This document shows, one piece after another, positions 16,932 through 24,842 of a stretch of 64,000 bases of DNA. Below the pieces are notes generated by a model. The model did not search any database. It was given only the letters and a program-made list of their open reading frames with translations, and was not told the DNA's origin. Numbering within the stretch: position 1 is the stretch's first letter; each line of letters starts with the position of its first letter. Source of the stretch: Hymenobacter nitidus. Lineage in GTDB: Bacteria; Bacteroidota; Bacteroidia; Cytophagales; Hymenobacteraceae. The DNA lies in NCBI RefSeq assembly GCF_020447315.1, contig NZ_JAJADQ010000002.1, positions 248,001 through 312,000 on the forward strand, given 5' to 3'. A program made the position numbers and the translations under genes.

Positions 16932-17068
16932 CCCAAATTTCAAAAGCGTGTCGGCTATATACTGAAACGCTTTTTCAGTTTTGTTGGCGACCTGTCAAGA
17001 AACGGCCGGCATAGCAGGAGAGCGGCACCCACCGCTCTTTTAATGAAACCCACCGTTTGGCTGAACAC
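16932..17068. repeat. Long repeat element E1 (copy of 24411-24548) ending in the GTTTGGCTGAAC motif
   Basis: This 137-base segment aligns along its length with 24411-24548. Both start CCCAAATTT, carry a hairpin based on AAGCGTTTCAGC/GCTGAAACGC (decayed here), share GTTGGCG-CCTG, hold an inner hairpin AGCGG-CCGCT, and end in a roughly 20-base motif (ACCGTTTGGCTGAAC here). The terminal motif recurs alone at 18684, 19193 and 19501, between small genes. It has no coding frame. It may be a recombination site, a MITE or a transcription unit boundary. Confidence 0.75.
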
Positions 17069-17197
17069 TTATCCATAGTGCTTCACTGCCCTACTCTTTC
17101 TGGACAACTTCGCGCTGTGTAAAAAAGACAGCACGCTGTACCTTTCGGTGCTGCTACCTTGCCGCTATATTCATCCCCTTCAACTCTGTTTACCCTG

Positions 17198-17566
17198 ATG
17201 CAGAACGCTTACTTCGCCGCTATCCTATGGACAAGCCTATTGGCGTCGCCCACTGCCGCTTCGTGTAGTTCGTGGCCGGTTTCGCCCAGTGCCCACGTTA
17301 GTGTGCCTGTTATTGCAGAAGCCCTGCAAGTAGACAATGGCAGCATTATGATCACCCGCGACGCTAATGAGGTGGTTGGTATGACGAAAGTGGGAGAGGT
17401 AGAAGGCCGTTCGCCATTAGGCGGTGGAGTTACCAGTGGGATGGGTGACAAACGGGCCATCAAAAAGCTGCGGGCTGCAGCCGCCAAACTAGGAGCAACC
17501 AAGGTGTTGATCGTCAATGAGGAGTACGGGAATATGACGGTCCTGTATGGTATTGCTTATAAATAG
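17198..17566 (+). CDS. Small exported protein, DUF4156-like
   Basis: The 122-residue protein has a signal peptide ending near TAASC (MQNAYFAAILWTSLLASPTA), so it may be a lipoprotein. The mature part has VVGMTKVGEVEG, then AIKKLRAAAAKLGATKVLI. That pattern (a short beta strand, then a helix ending in A-x-LGA-x-x-V) is seen in DUF4156 and YbjQ/RcsF-like small envelope proteins; I would not go further than that. The frame is open from 17159, but the ATG at 17198 gives the signal peptide. It is the first gene after repeat E1. Confidence 0.65.
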   Translation: MQNAYFAAILWTSLLASPTAASCSSWPVSPSAHVSVPVIAEALQVDNGSIMITRDANEVVGMTKVGEVEGRSPLGGGVTSGMGDKRAIKKLRAAAAKLGATKVLIVNEEYGNMTVLYGIAYK

Positions 17567-17614
17567 CCGCCAGGGCATTGTGTGCCCTTGTTTCCCCAGG
17601 TCTGCCGTTTCGCC

Positions 17615-17914
17615 ATGTCCGTTGCCATGAAAGATGTTGTGCTGGTGAACCTGGGCCTGGTGGTCATCGGCGTCACCGTTATGTCCGCAATTGCGTCCCG
17701 GGAATCGGGCCAAAAAGACGTGTTCTTATTCTCCTTATTGCCGCTACTCGGTTACCTCGTAGCGGCGAATTTGGCCCTGCTTATGGTTTCCCTACTGATA
17801 CCATCACAGCGAAAAAGAGCCGGGGGCTACGCCGTATCTGCGCTCATGCTCGTTATCGGCGGAGTTCTAGCGCTGGTGTTCGGCGTCCTGACTCTGGGCA
17901 AGATTGGTGGCTAA
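17615..17914 (+). CDS. Small hypothetical membrane protein (three TM)
   Basis: The 99-residue protein has three hydrophobic segments (about 7-24, 35-58 and 68-90) and ends KIGG. I do not recognise it. The frame can also start at a GTG at 17582, but the ATG at 17615 (MSVAMKDVVLVNLGLVVIG) places the first segment at the N-terminus as expected. It lies 48 bases after the DUF4156-like gene on the same strand. Confidence 0.6.
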   Translation: MSVAMKDVVLVNLGLVVIGVTVMSAIASRESGQKDVFLFSLLPLLGYLVAANLALLMVSLLIPSQRKRAGGYAVSALMLVIGGVLALVFGVLTLGKIGG

Positions 17915-17962
17915 GCCGGCGAATGGCCCCTGTTAGATCTTATCTAAATACAGTTTTCCGTA

Positions 17963-18568
17963 GTGATAGAAGGCCTGTTCATCGTCCTTTTCTGGCTCTT
18001 GGCGCTGCTCTTTATCGTGGTCCTGGGACTGGTGCAATACGTGCTCATTCCCTGGGGCCTGTTGCGCGCTTTCTTCCGCAGCGAGTGGGCGCCGCAAGTT
18101 CTAAAGGATGCCGTCGCCTGGACCTTGGGAATACTCGTGCTCCTGCTCGTCGGGTTCCTCGGCTGGAATTGGCACCGGCAGTGGCAGGCCCGTCAGCTAG
18201 CGGCCGCCCAGCAGCGCTGGCCGCATGTATTCCTCACCGCCCAACAGCCCGGCTTCTTGCCTTTCCCGCTGGGTCGAGGCCGTATCGAACAAGCCCGATA
18301 CGACCAAGCACCGCTGCTGGTGGTAGCAGGCGACTTAGTGGTTGAGGGCCGGCTGCGGGCGTATTTTACCGCCAGTCCCGGCTTGAAGTTCCTCCACGAG
18401 ACCAACATCGTGCGGGTGAGTACCGAAAAAGGAGACGCCACCCAGGCCACGGGCCAGTCGGTGTACGACCCCGGCAGTCGCACCGTCAGCGGGTCGTTTC
18501 ACTGCGTGTTGCCATCGGGCAAGCAGCTCTCCATCTCTTTCCCGTCCACGCCAATTACCGTCCAGTAA
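17963..18568 (+). CDS. Hypothetical membrane-anchored protein
   Basis: The 201-residue protein starts at a GTG. It has a TM segment at about 5-30, a second at about 50-68, and then a soluble domain of about 130 residues. That domain has beta-rich phrases (LVVAGDLVVEGRLRAYF and SGSFHCVLPSGKQLSISFPS). I do not recognise the family. It is the third gene in the same-strand series of small genes, 48 bases after the previous stop. Codon use is closer to the genome norm than the genes that follow. Confidence 0.6.
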   Translation: MIEGLFIVLFWLLALLFIVVLGLVQYVLIPWGLLRAFFRSEWAPQVLKDAVAWTLGILVLLLVGFLGWNWHRQWQARQLAAAQQRWPHVFLTAQQPGFLPFPLGRGRIEQARYDQAPLLVVAGDLVVEGRLRAYFTASPGLKFLHETNIVRVSTEKGDATQATGQSVYDPGSRTVSGSFHCVLPSGKQLSISFPSTPITVQ

Positions 18569-18667
18569 ACAAAAAAACCGTTAGGACTTCTCTTACCAGT
18601 TTACTCACTAGAGTAACTTATGAATGCCCCAATCATTGCTGTCTTGTTGACTGGGGTTCCAATTTCT

Positions 18668-18699
18668 CGTTAATCTTCCGACCGTTTGGCTGAATGTCC
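18668..18699. repeat. GTTTGGCTGAAC motif, solo copy S2
   Basis: The core ACCGTTTGGCTGAATGTCC at about 18681-18699 is preceded by CGTTAATCTTCCG. It matches the ends of E1 and E2 and the copies S3 (19193) and S4 (19501). It lies between two small unrelated genes. Confidence 0.65.
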
Positions 18700-18732
18700 T
18701 CATTTACGTTCGGACTGAAAACAGCAAGAACT

Positions 18733-19173
18733 ATGGATGAGGATGTGCATTCGATAATTCCTACAACTTTCGATTCTGAACTCATTGCGCAACTGGGCGC
18801 AACTGAATTTGAAGTACAGCACCCGGCGCCCTACTTCTCGTTTATAGAGCAGCATTTGCCCATCGTTGGCAGCATGGCCTCCGGCGGGGAATTGCTATGC
18901 GCCAAAGAATCCGCTAGCGCCCCGGGCGAGTGGTGGGAAACCATTCAGTTGGCCATCGTCCGTCAGGTGGGTGAGGCTTCGCCCCAGCATATGGCCGTGG
19001 TCGTCGGCGACAACATGATGCACTATGCCTATGCCCTGCGCTATAGTCAGTTCATCCAGCACATGGAAGACTTTTTTTCGATTCCGCAGGATACCTACGT
19101 GCTCTTACAGAGCAGTAAAGTGTGTTTTCAGTACTCGTATGAGGACCAACTGTTCCTATATCGGCTTGACTAA
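18733..19173 (+). CDS. Hypothetical protein in the small-gene island
   Basis: The protein is 146 residues, soluble and acidic, with no signal peptide. Features are an N-terminal TTFDSELIAQLGATEFEV region and aromatic patches (GEWWETIQLAIVRQV, DNMMHYAYALRYSQFIQHME). I do not recognise a family. An in-frame ATG at 18694 lies inside the repeated motif S2. I prefer 18733 because the start then lies about 30 bases after the motif, as in the next two genes. Codon use is more A/T-rich than in the surrounding chromosome. Confidence 0.6.
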   Translation: MDEDVHSIIPTTFDSELIAQLGATEFEVQHPAPYFSFIEQHLPIVGSMASGGELLCAKESASAPGEWWETIQLAIVRQVGEASPQHMAVVVGDNMMHYAYALRYSQFIQHMEDFFSIPQDTYVLLQSSKVCFQYSYEDQLFLYRLD

Positions 19174-19180
19174 ACCCTCC

Positions 19181-19212
19181 TTTTGCTTATTGGACCGTTT
19201 GGATTAACATGG
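19181..19212. repeat. GTTTGGCTGAAC motif, solo copy S3
   Basis: The bases TTTTGCTTATTGG are followed by ACCGTTTGGATTAACATGG. It matches S2 and S4 in the core and the AT-rich lead-in, and lies 8 bases after the previous stop and 20 before the next start. Confidence 0.65.
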
Positions 19213-19231
19213 AGACAACCCTTACGAATAG

Positions 19232-19423
19232 ATGGAAGAGTTTATAGGCGAGATGATCATCATAATCTTGTTTGCTTACCCAGGAGCATTCATTCGCTGG
19301 GTGCTCCATCGAGGCACAATCCCCTATAAAGTTCTCCTCAAAGAAGATGTATGGTATAACGCCTCATATGTCATTCTGCTGGTAGTGCTACTATTGGTTA
19401 TCAATCATATCTGTTCAGCTTAA
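19232..19423 (+). CDS. Small hypothetical membrane protein (two TM)
   Basis: The 63-residue protein has two hydrophobic segments, at about 6-26 (GEMIIIILFAYPGAFIRWVL) and 46-60 (VILLVVLLLVINHI), with a basic/polar loop between them. It is not recognised. The gene is AT-rich and is framed on both sides by copies of the GTTTGGCTGAAC motif, which supports it as a discrete unit in the island. Confidence 0.55.
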   Translation: MEEFIGEMIIIILFAYPGAFIRWVLHRGTIPYKVLLKEDVWYNASYVILLVVLLLVINHICSA

Positions 19424-19486
19424 CCCCATGGCTGAGCACTTTCTTACCCAGGCGCAAATACGGCGTGCCCCACTAATTGATATGCT

Positions 19487-19519
19487 CGTTTTGCTAATCG
19501 GACCGGTTTGCGTGAACTC
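19487..19519. repeat. GTTTGGCTGAAC motif, solo copy S4
   Basis: CGTTTTGCTAATCGG leads into ACCGGTTTGCGTGAACTC. It is the most diverged copy but keeps the lead-in and the TGAAC end. It lies 16 bases before the next gene. Confidence 0.6.
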
Positions 19520-19534
19520 AAAAAAGATTACTGT

Positions 19535-20056
19535 ATGAGAAATAAGCTGCTGTGGGTTGGGTTATTCTGGTTCCTATCCTCCTGTGAGCAGCAAGAGTCT
19601 TGCGCAATCAGCATGAGCGACAAGTACTCAGGCAATGGCTTGCTGGTCGTGCAAAGGGTAAGTGGAGAAGATGGTTGGTATTTCCTACGGTTCTTTCCTG
19701 TTTGCCAAATGGATACAACCAATTTACTCGCTTCCTTACGCCAGTCGGAAACAGGGTTGATGTTTTATACTAATCAGATGTATCGGCTGATCGGACCCAC
19801 GTCTTACGGGCAGATCAAAAGTCCTTTTAAGAATAAGATGCTTCAACTGACTTCCACTGACCCTGTGGACCGGAATGTCCATTGTTGGAATTGCGGGTTG
19901 AATGACCTCTTCATCATCCCCGTTCACCTAACCTTCTCAGGTGCTACCCCCAGCCACAAGACGTATCAGTATCTTCTAAAAGCAAAAGAGGCAACTATCC
20001 CACTACGCATCCGGGGAGCAGGAAACGTACAAATAGACGAACTGTCTGCTTTATAG
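19535..20056 (+). CDS. Hypothetical lipoprotein
   Basis: The 173-residue protein has a lipoprotein signal (MRNKLLWVGLFWFLSSC, lipobox LSSC), so it should be anchored to the outer or inner membrane. Two Cys in CWNCG and one in VCQMD could form disulphides. The family is not recognised. The frame starts at 19508, but the ATG at 19535 gives the signal peptide. The gene is AT-rich and the last of the six small same-strand genes; the motif S4 immediately precedes it. Confidence 0.65.
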   Translation: MRNKLLWVGLFWFLSSCEQQESCAISMSDKYSGNGLLVVQRVSGEDGWYFLRFFPVCQMDTTNLLASLRQSETGLMFYTNQMYRLIGPTSYGQIKSPFKNKMLQLTSTDPVDRNVHCWNCGLNDLFIIPVHLTFSGATPSHKTYQYLLKAKEATIPLRIRGAGNVQIDELSAL

Positions 20057-20444
20057 TTAATCCCTGCTTTTCCTGAACTGCTGTCCATGCACGTCTGCTG
20101 GCATGGCAAAGTGGCTCTACGGACCAGATTGAGTTCAAGAAACCCGTTCACCTTTCAAAGTTCATTTAACTCAGGTTAGCTATGAGTTTCGTGTACTCAC
20201 AGCTTTCGGAAGATTTAGGTAAGGACGAGGTGTAGCAACGGAGTTGCGCTGACGTCGGTGCTCCCTCGTTTGGCCTCCTCGGTGCTCCCTCGTTTGGCCT
20301 CCTGAGCAAGCGGATGCCAGCTGAAGAATGAGAGCCGAGGAACAGGCCGCAAAAACCTGCCCGGCCCACATACGCGCCATCCAACGCCTTCTGCGTAGCT
20401 TTGCCCTCCGCTCCGGCGCTGCTCTCCACCGTTCGTTTCCTGTA
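20057..20444. other. Intergenic region with a 24-base tandem duplication
   Basis: The 388 bases carry no supported gene. They hold an AT-rich part after the lipoprotein gene, a small palindrome GCAACGGAGTTGC near 20236, and two exact tandem copies of a 24-base unit (20256-20303). The frame of the next gene is open across part of it, but that stretch does not look coding. Confidence 0.55.
20256..20303 (+). repeat. Two exact tandem copies of a 24-base unit
   Basis: The unit begins CGGTGCTCCCTCGTTTGG and is repeated once without spacer (20256-20279 and 20280-20303). Two copies of an unspaced repeat is not a CRISPR. It is probably replication slippage. Confidence 0.85.
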
Positions 20445-21671
20445 GTGCATATCCTTCAAATCTGTCCGCGCGTGCCGTTTCCACCCCATGATGGCGGCGC
20501 CATTGCCATGTACGACGTAGCGGCCGGGCTAGCGGCCCAGGGCCACCAGGTCACGGTGCTGGCCATCAATACGCCCAAGCACTTTCAGCCCGATTCGGTG
20601 CTGAGCCACCTGCCCGGCGTGCGCCTCGTCACGGTGCCCGTCGACACCAGCCTCTCGGCGGTGAAGGCCCTGAAAAACCTGCTCGTGGGCCAGGTGCCCT
20701 ACAATGTGGAGCGCTTTATCAGTCCGGCCGTGGAGGCCCGGCTGCTGGAGCTGCTGGGCACCGAGCAGTTCGACGTGGTGCAGGTCGAAGGCACGTTCGT
20801 GGCCTGGTACGTGGATTGTATCAAGCGGGCGGCGCCGCAGCTGCCGGTGGTGCTGCGGGCCCACAACGTGGAGTACACCATCTGGCAGATGCTGGCGGCC
20901 GGGGCCCGCAACCCACTCAAGCGCCTCTATCTGAAGCACCTGGCCCGGGGGCTGCAGCGCTTCGAGGAAAGCTTTCTGCCCCGCTTCGATGCCGTGGCCG
21001 CCATTACCGAGCCCGACCAGCGCCGCCTGCGGGCCATGGGCTGCCCCGAGCCGGTGGTGTTCGTGCCCGCCGGCGTCGATTTGAACCGGTTCCAGGTTAG
21101 TCCCCACCTCCGGCCCAAGCCCAGAACCCTGTTCGTGATTGGCTCGCTCGACTGGCTGCCCAATCTGGAGGGGCTCGACTGGTTTCTGGAGCAGGTGTGG
21201 CCCCACGCCCACGAGCAGCTGCCGGAGCTGGAGCTGCACATTGCCGGCAAAAACACGCCCGCCCGGCTGCAAAGTTTGGCCAAAAAGAACGTCATCGTGC
21301 ACGGCTTCGTCGAGTCGGCGGCCGAGTTCATGCAGCAGTACGACCTGATGCTGGTGCCGCTGCTCTCGGGTGGGGGCATGCGCATCAAAATTATTGAGGG
21401 CATGGCCCTGGGCAAGTGCGTGCTCAGCACGGGCCTGGGCTCGGAGGGTATTGTCGTGCGCAACGGCTTCGACATCGTGCTCTGCGACGAGCCCCAGCAG
21501 TGGCTGGAGCGCCTGCGCAGCTACTACCACGGCGAGCTGGGCCACCAGGATATCGGGCAGGAGGCGGCCCGCACCATTGCCCGCCTCTACGACAACCGCC
21601 GGGTGGTGGAAAGCTTCCTGGACCTCTACAGCATCGCGCAAAGCCGGGTTCAGCGGCCCCAAAGCGCCTAA
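20445..21671 (+). CDS. Glycosyltransferase, GT4-like (GT-B fold)
   Basis: From the GTG at 20445 the protein is 408 residues and begins HILQICPRVPFPPHDGGAIA, the usual opening of GT-B transferases with the donor-domain glycine loop. Later motifs are VVLRAHNVEY, FVPAGVDLNRF, and the C-terminal nucleotide-sugar site PLLSGGGMRIKIIEGMALG followed by STGLGSEGI near residue 325. It transfers a sugar from an activated donor to a glycan or lipid; donor and acceptor are unknown. The frame extends upstream to 20328 with non-family sequence. A second glycosyltransferase starts 14 bases after the stop, so the two are co-transcribed. Confidence 0.9.
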   Translation: MHILQICPRVPFPPHDGGAIAMYDVAAGLAAQGHQVTVLAINTPKHFQPDSVLSHLPGVRLVTVPVDTSLSAVKALKNLLVGQVPYNVERFISPAVEARLLELLGTEQFDVVQVEGTFVAWYVDCIKRAAPQLPVVLRAHNVEYTIWQMLAAGARNPLKRLYLKHLARGLQRFEESFLPRFDAVAAITEPDQRRLRAMGCPEPVVFVPAGVDLNRFQVSPHLRPKPRTLFVIGSLDWLPNLEGLDWFLEQVWPHAHEQLPELELHIAGKNTPARLQSLAKKNVIVHGFVESAAEFMQQYDLMLVPLLSGGGMRIKIIEGMALGKCVLSTGLGSEGIVVRNGFDIVLCDEPQQWLERLRSYYHGELGHQDIGQEAARTIARLYDNRRVVESFLDLYSIAQSRVQRPQSA

Positions 21672-21685
21672 GTTCGACCCCTGCC

Positions 21686-22855
21686 ATGAAGCTGCTCGTT
21701 CTGCTGTCCCGGTTTCCGTACCCGCTCGATAAGGGCGACAAGCTGCGCGCCTTTCACCAGCTGCGCTACCTGGCACGGCACCACGAAATCTGCCTGTTTG
21801 CCCTCACCGATGAGCCCGTGGATGAGGCCGCCTACGCGGCCGTGCGCCCCCTGTGCCGCGCAGGCCTGCACGTGCACGAGCTGCGCAAGCCCAGCATTGC
21901 GGCCAATATGAGCCGAGCGCTGCTCACGGGCCGGCCGTTTCAGGTGGGCTACTTCTACAACGGGGCCGCCCAGCGCCGCCTCGATGCGCTGCTGCGCGAG
22001 TTCCGGCCCCAGCATGTGTATTGCCAGCTCATTCGGATGGCCGAATACCTGCGGCCCCACGCCGGCCAATACGCCATGACGCTGGACTACATGGACGTGT
22101 TTTCGGCCGGCATGGCCCGCCGCGCCCGGCAGGCCCCAGCCTGGCAGCGGCCCGTCATCAGCCTCGAAGCCAGCCGGCTGCTAAGCTACGAAGCAGCCGT
22201 ATTCGGCTGGTTTCAGCACCATACCATCATTTCCGACCAGGACCGGCAGCTCATCAACCACCCGGGGCGCCAGCAGATTCACGTGGTGCTCAACGGCATC
22301 GATACCGACTTTTTCCGGCCCACCAGCACGCCCAAAGAATACGACCTGGTGTTCTGCGGCAACATGAGCTACCACCCCAACGTGGACGCGGCCGAGTTTC
22401 TGGCCCTCGAAATCCTGCCCCTGGTGCGGCAGCAGCACCCCCAGGCCCGCCTGCTGATTGCCGGCACCACGCCCGCCGCCCGCGTACTGGCCCTGGCCTC
22501 GGAGTCGGTGGTTATCAGCGGCTGGCTGCCCGATATTCGGGAGGCCTACGCTTCGGCGCGGGTGTTTGTGGCGCCCATGCGCGTGGGCACGGGCCTGCAG
22601 AATAAGCTGCTCGAAGCCATGGCCATGCAGCTGCCCTGCGTAACGACGCCCCTGGCCAACAACGCCCTGCGCGGCGTGCCCGGCCAGGATCTGCTGGTGG
22701 GGGAGTCGGCCCCGGAGCTGGCCACCCACATTGCCCGGCTGCTCGCCGAAACCGAGCCCACCGCGGCCTTGGCTGCCCGGGGCCTGACCTTCGTGCGCCA
22801 GCACTACAACTGGGCCGCCGCCACTGGCCGGCTGGAGGCGCTGTTTGGGTCCTAA
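21686..22855 (+). CDS. Glycosyltransferase, GT4-like (GT-B fold), second of pair
   Basis: The 389-residue protein starts MKLLVLLSRFPYPLDKGDK, again the GT-B donor loop. It shows HVVLNGIDTDFFRP, then CGNMSYHPNVDAAEFL, and the C-terminal sugar-nucleotide site MRVGTGLQNKLLEAMAMQLP near residue 300. It resembles sugar transferases of the PEP-CTERM/XrtA type in its general layout, but no exosortase genes are near. It lies 14 bases after the first transferase. Start chosen at the ATG just before the first strand; the frame runs open upstream inside the previous gene. Confidence 0.9.
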   Translation: MKLLVLLSRFPYPLDKGDKLRAFHQLRYLARHHEICLFALTDEPVDEAAYAAVRPLCRAGLHVHELRKPSIAANMSRALLTGRPFQVGYFYNGAAQRRLDALLREFRPQHVYCQLIRMAEYLRPHAGQYAMTLDYMDVFSAGMARRARQAPAWQRPVISLEASRLLSYEAAVFGWFQHHTIISDQDRQLINHPGRQQIHVVLNGIDTDFFRPTSTPKEYDLVFCGNMSYHPNVDAAEFLALEILPLVRQQHPQARLLIAGTTPAARVLALASESVVISGWLPDIREAYASARVFVAPMRVGTGLQNKLLEAMAMQLPCVTTPLANNALRGVPGQDLLVGESAPELATHIARLLAETEPTAALAARGLTFVRQHYNWAAATGRLEALFGS

Positions 22856-22870
22856 AGCCACTAAAATGGG

Positions 22871-22983
22871 GTAGAGACGCCTGTTTGGCTAACGCCTTGC
22901 TTCAGTTGCGTCTCGTCGTTGAACGACAATCGTTGGCACGAACGGCATCAGTAATGCGGAAGACGCAAATAGGCGTCTCTACC
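22871..22983. repeat. 113-base element bounded by GTAGAGACGCCT inverted repeats
   Basis: The termini GTAGAGACGCCT and AGGCGTCTCTAC are perfect 12-bp inverted repeats. Inside are TTGCGTCTCGTCGTTGAACG and AATCGTTGGCACGAACGGC, which match the tails of the shorter copies at 2773, 13455 and 26137. This is the longest copy of the family and looks like a non-autonomous MITE. No gene is inside. Confidence 0.8.
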
Positions 22984-23089
22984 CTCCATTTCGCCCTTTC
23001 GCCGAAAAGCCCGCCGATACCGCGTAACTTCGCGCCGCCGCTGGTGGTTATGCTGCCGGGCGCCTTACTCTCCCTGCCCCTCTATCCCC

Positions 23090-24337
23090 ATGCTTGACTC
23101 TATTGAAGACGCCATTGCCGATATCCGCGCCGGCAAAGTGGTAATTGTAGTGGACGACGAAGACCGCGAAAATGAGGGCGACTTCATCTGCGCGGCCCGC
23201 TGCGCCACGCCCGAGGTCATCAACTTTATGGCTACCCACGGCCGCGGTCTGGTGTGCGCCCCACTTATCGAGCAGCGCTGCGAAGAGCTGGGCCTGGAGC
23301 TGATGGTGGGCCGCAACACGGCTCTGCACGCCACGCCCTTCACCGTGAGCATCGATTTGCTCAAGAACGGCGTGACGACCGGCATTTCGGCTTCCGACCG
23401 CTCGAAGACCATCCTGGCCCTGATTGACCCCGACACCAAGCCCGAAGAGCTGGGTAAGCCCGGTCATATTTTCCCGCTGAAAGCCCGCAAGGAAGGCGTG
23501 CTGCGCCGCGCCGGCCACACCGAAGCCGCCATCGACCTCTCGCGCCTGGCGGGTTTCGAGCCGGCCGGCGTGCTGGTTGAGATTCTGAAGGAAGACGGCG
23601 AAATGGCCCGTCTGCCCGACTTGGAGGAAGTTGCCAAGCGCTGGAATCTGAAGCTGATTTCGGTGCAGGACCTGATTAAGTACCGCCTGCAGAAGGAAAG
23701 CCTCATCACCCGCGACATTGAAGTGCAGCTGCCCACCGAGCACGGCGACTTCGAGCTGGTAGCCTTCACCCAGCGCTCGACCAACGCCCAGCACCTGGCC
23801 CTGGTCAAAGGCGACATCAGCGGCGACGAGCCCGTGCTAGTGCGCGTGCACAGCTCCTGCGTGACCGGCGACATCTTCGGCTCCTGCCGCTGCGACTGTG
23901 GCCCCCAGCTGCACCGCGCCATGCAGCGCATCGAGGAGGAAGGCCGCGGCGTGATTGTGTACATGAACCAGGAGGGCCGCGGTATTGGGCTGCTCAACAA
24001 GCTGCGGGCCTACAAGCTGCAGGAGCAGGGCCGCGACACGGTAGAAGCCAACCTGGAGCTGGGCTTCGGCATGGACGAGCGCGACTACGGCGTGGGCGCC
24101 CAGATTCTGCGTGAATTGGGCATCAGCAAGATGCGCCTGCTCACCAACAACCCCCGCAAGCGTACCGGCCTGGTGGGCTACGGCCTCGAAATCGTGGACA
24201 CGGTACCGATTGAAATTGCCGCCAATGCCCACAACGAGCGCTACCTGACCACCAAGCGCGACAAGCTGGGCCACACCATCCTGACCAAGGACCGCACCCC
24301 CCACATCGACCCCGACTCGGTGGTGCCGGTGCGGTAG
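23090..24337 (+). CDS. ribBA: Bifunctional 3,4-dihydroxy-2-butanone-4-phosphate synthase / GTP cyclohydrolase II
   Basis: This 415-residue fusion supplies both branches that enter riboflavin synthesis. Residues 1-200 are the RibB domain, with the metal- and substrate-binding [15 protein letters not shown] (about 22-36) and the GHIFPL and GHTEA motifs. Residues 205-405 are the RibA domain; its zinc cysteines are C257, C268 and C270 ([17 protein letters not shown]), followed by [11 protein letters not shown] and the catalytic region NNPRKRTGL. Both active sites look complete, so both reactions should occur. It is a single gene; no other rib gene or FMN riboswitch was seen upstream, where a repeat element lies instead. 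Confidence 0.97.
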   Translation: MLDSIEDAIADIRAGKVVIVVDDEDRENEGDFICAARCATPEVINFMATHGRGLVCAPLIEQRCEELGLELMVGRNTALHATPFTVSIDLLKNGVTTGISASDRSKTILALIDPDTKPEELGKPGHIFPLKARKEGVLRRAGHTEAAIDLSRLAGFEPAGVLVEILKEDGEMARLPDLEEVAKRWNLKLISVQDLIKYRLQKESLITRDIEVQLPTEHGDFELVAFTQRSTNAQHLALVKGDISGDEPVLVRVHSSCVTGDIFGSCRCDCGPQLHRAMQRIEEEGRGVIVYMNQEGRGIGLLNKLRAYKLQEQGRDTVEANLELGFGMDERDYGVGAQILRELGISKMRLLTNNPRKRTGLVGYGLEIVDTVPIEIAANAHNERYLTTKRDKLGHTILTKDRTPHIDPDSVVPVR

Positions 24338-24379
24338 CAGTGGGAAGAAGAATATCCCAACCTGCTTTAGCCAGGAATA

Positions 24380-24409
24380 AAGCCCCTGTTCGATGATGGG
24401 CGGGGGCTT
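24380..24409 (+). terminator. Terminator-like hairpin after ribBA
   Basis: The stem AAGCCCC/GGGGCTT spans 24380-24409, 42 bases after the ribBA stop. There is no T-run directly after it; the T-rich hairpin of element E2 follows 11 bases on and may do the real work. Confidence 0.5.
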
Positions 24410-24410
24410 G

Positions 24411-24548
24411 CCCAAATTTTAAAGCGTTTCAGCTTATGGCTGAAACGCTTTTTTGTATCGTTGGCGGCCTGCCAAACAACGTAAGCTATAGCCCATTAAG
24501 CGGCACACGCCGCTCATTTTAACCTAAACCAGCGTTTGGTTGAACGCG
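24411..24548. repeat. Long repeat element E2 (copy of 16932-17068)
   Basis: This is the better-preserved copy. It has the hairpin AAAGCGTTTCAGC/GCTGAAACGCTTTTTT at 24421-24454 with a T-run, then GGCCTGCCAAACAACG, the inner hairpin AGCGGC-ACAC-GCCGCT, and a terminal CAGCGTTTGGTTGAAC. The first and last parts (CCAAAC...GTTTGG) are inverted relative to each other with bulged bases. The element follows ribBA and precedes a start-less coding remnant, as E1 precedes the small-gene island. Confidence 0.75.
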
Positions 24549-24720
24549 TCTATCTTCCATTACACAAGACCTTAGCCTACGTACGGTCGATGTCGAATCT
24601 CTTCGCCAACTGGAGCCAAGCAATAGCGCCAGTACGAACTTTTCAGACCAGGACTTCATCTATACCATTCATCATGGGGAAGACCTGTTCATAATGCGGG
24701 AATGCATACGGGAAAAATGA
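24544..24720 (+). pseudogene. Possible gene remnant after element E2 (no start codon)
   Basis: A frame of 58 codons with protein-like composition (SLRTVDVESLRQLE, then FIYTIHHGEDLFIMRECIR) ends in TGA at 24720. It has no ATG, GTG or TTG, and a stop lies directly upstream at 24541 inside the repeat. It may be the 3' part of a lost gene. The rest of the gap to 24842 shows nothing clear. Tentative. Confidence 0.3.
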
Positions 24721-24842
24721 CGCACCTGTAGATAGACGGCTTTCACTGCACGCTTTACAACTCAGCACTGTGGCGCTGCAACCTCGGCGGAGCTTAAGAA
24801 AGTGGTTCAACGTTCACGAAACTTAAATTTTAGACAAGTTTT

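Noticed and set aside
16932..17068. Element E1 considered as an insertion sequence
   Set aside because: It has no transposase and no clear terminal inverted repeats; it is better described as a small repeat or recombination site.
20256..20303. Tandem 24-base units considered as a CRISPR fragment
   Set aside because: Only two copies and no spacer between them; no cas genes nearby.
20445..22855. Two glycosyltransferases as part of a polysaccharide-export or exosortase locus
   Set aside because: No polymerase, flippase, export or exosortase gene lies nearby in the window.
22856..23089. FMN riboswitch upstream of ribBA
   Set aside because: The gap is filled by the MITE-like element, and none of the conserved FMN-aptamer blocks is visible.
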